A DNA stretch of 64,000 nucleotides from Lewinellaceae bacterium (GTDB taxonomy: Bacteria; Bacteroidota; Bacteroidia; Chitinophagales; Saprospiraceae). Below, piece after piece: positions 63,323-64,000 of this stretch (the first letter of the stretch is position 1; every line of letters begins with the position of its first letter). The position numbers and the translations under genes were made by a program. Location: contig JACJXV010000011.1 in NCBI GenBank assembly GCA_020636445.1, forward strand, positions 1 to 64,000. Direction: 5' to 3'. Below the pieces are notes generated by a model, which was given only the letters and a program-made list of their open reading frames with translations, did not search any database and was not told where the DNA came from.

Positions 63323-63583
63323 CCGCCAGGAATCGGAATACTTACTTACCACCACCAGCACCGACAGCCTGTCTAATACAAACAGCAGAGAAGTTTGTGA
63401 TAAAAAAGCTTCTTAAGCTAAAATTCAACTGCTTAATAATCTGACAATCAATATATTATAAGCATGCTACATTTTTGCTATGCTGCGCGACGATATTGAT
63501 ACCTCGTCAGCCGGTGATACCCCCATCTTTGTTTCATCACCGCAACCAACAACATTTGTTAAACACCAACAATACCCTATTTC
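63323..63583. other. spacer before the cupin gene
   Basis: Short AT-rich region after the right REP copy. ACATTTTTG at ~63469 resembles a -7 element but is too far from the ATG at 63584 and has no -33 partner. Nothing else was recognised. Confidence 0.4.
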
Positions 63584-64000
63584 ATGAACACAACAACTGT
63601 AATCAACCCGATCATTTCGCTTCCGGGTGCGGGGCCTAAGCTGAGTGTTTTAGGCGTGGAAGTTTACTTTAAAGCGAAAGTTTCGCAAACCAATGGCCTG
63701 TGGTCCATGATAGAATATCACTTACCTCCCTCGCCCATGAGCCCCCCTTTGCATTACCACAAAGAGATGCAGGAAATTTTTTACGTACTGGAAGGGCAAT
63801 TACAATTTACGTTGGAAGGGGAAATTATTAATGCACCTGCAGGCTCACTGGTTATGATTCCTGCCGGCGCAGTGCACACCTTTCGCAATGGCAGTGACCA
63901 ATTGGCCAAATTCCAGGTCTGGTTTTCTCCTGGTGGATTCGAACAGTATTTCCTGGACATGCAGGAACTCATTGCAAGCGAACCTACCTGGCCTCCACAG
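63584..64000 (+). CDS. cupin domain protein (3' end cut by window edge)
   Basis: The first 139 codons of a small beta-barrel protein. Cupin motif 1 is seen around MSPPLHYHKEMQEIFYVLEGQL (HYH ... E, residues ~47-66) and motif 2 around IPAGAVHTFRNGS (His ~93), giving the usual three-His/one-Glu metal site. Such stand-alone cupins act as isomerases, dioxygenases or binding proteins, and the substrate cannot be told. The frame runs off the window without a stop; most single-cupin proteins end about 10-30 residues further. Confidence 0.88.
   Translation, partial: MNTTTVINPIISLPGAGPKLSVLGVEVYFKAKVSQTNGLWSMIEYHLPPSPMSPPLHYHKEMQEIFYVLEGQLQFTLEGEIINAPAGSLVMIPAGAVHTFRNGSDQLAKFQVWFSPGGFEQYFLDMQELIASEPTWPPQ

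Overview
The window looks like a chromosomal segment of a member of the Bacteroidota, most likely a Saprospiria-type (Lewinella/Haliscomenobacter-like) marine or sludge heterotroph. The evidence is: C-terminal type IX secretion (T9SS) sorting domains on secreted proteins, promoters of the Bacteroidota form TTG-N20-TAnnTTTG, a bifunctional HisB, and phylum-typical small families (DUF4834, 2TM, DUF6913, DUF5916, GT117/DUF2723). The genus call is inference. All genes look chromosomal; no plasmid or phage module is visible.

Layout. 1-1665: the N-terminal 555 codons of uvrA (minus strand, cut by the window edge), then two small hypothetical genes. 2981-10211: a minus-strand histidine operon, hisG-hisD-(secreted N-formylglutamate-amidohydrolase-like gene)-hisC-hisB-hisH-hisA. 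It is preceded by a 15-residue leader peptide with four consecutive His codons, an antiterminator/terminator pair and, 13 nt further upstream, a tRNA-Phe gene with a canonical promoter. hisF and hisIE do not follow hisA. 10442-15756: an MtfA-like protein with a broken zinc motif, a DUF202 protein, a membrane glycosyltransferase whose upstream region was split by a complete 1526-bp IS66-family element (14-bp inverted repeats, 8-bp target duplication), and a DUF6544-like protein. 15813-24375: a heptanucleotide array, cutC, a secreted M28 peptidase and a tripartite RND efflux operon. 24375-32050: a DUF5916 outer-membrane protein and a 1531-residue T9SS-exported protein, convergent across a large inverted tandem-repeat array.

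32051-45226: housekeeping and membrane genes (rpiB, GT117/DUF2723 protein, DUF4834, RluA pseudouridine synthase, SDR, 2TM, a DASS anion transporter, DUF1295, CBS, Usp, dapA, DUF6913, accA). A second inverted tandem array lies between the convergent 2TM and DASS genes. 45327-47908: two identical tRNA-Asp genes, a 137-bp tandem duplication anchored on the 3' end of the second, a frameshifted GIY-YIG gene, an intact Fic gene and a small coding remnant. 48263-59079: a lipoprotein, a zinc-ribbon protein, convergent GH3 and GH2 glycosidases separated by a 163-bp foldback element, an SLC12-like transporter and a one-protein TPR/histidine-kinase/receiver/AraC regulator. 59501-64000: an alpha/beta hydrolase, a structured AT-rich segment before a fatty-acid desaturase, a REP-associated Y1 transposase between two direct copies of a hairpin-rich repeat, and a truncated cupin gene.

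The strongest regulatory story is the tRNA-Phe/His-leader/attenuator/his operon transcription unit. The most unexplained structures are the two inverted tandem arrays at convergent gene ends, the tRNA-Asp-anchored duplication and the foldback elements. No clearly new defence or biosynthetic system was found.
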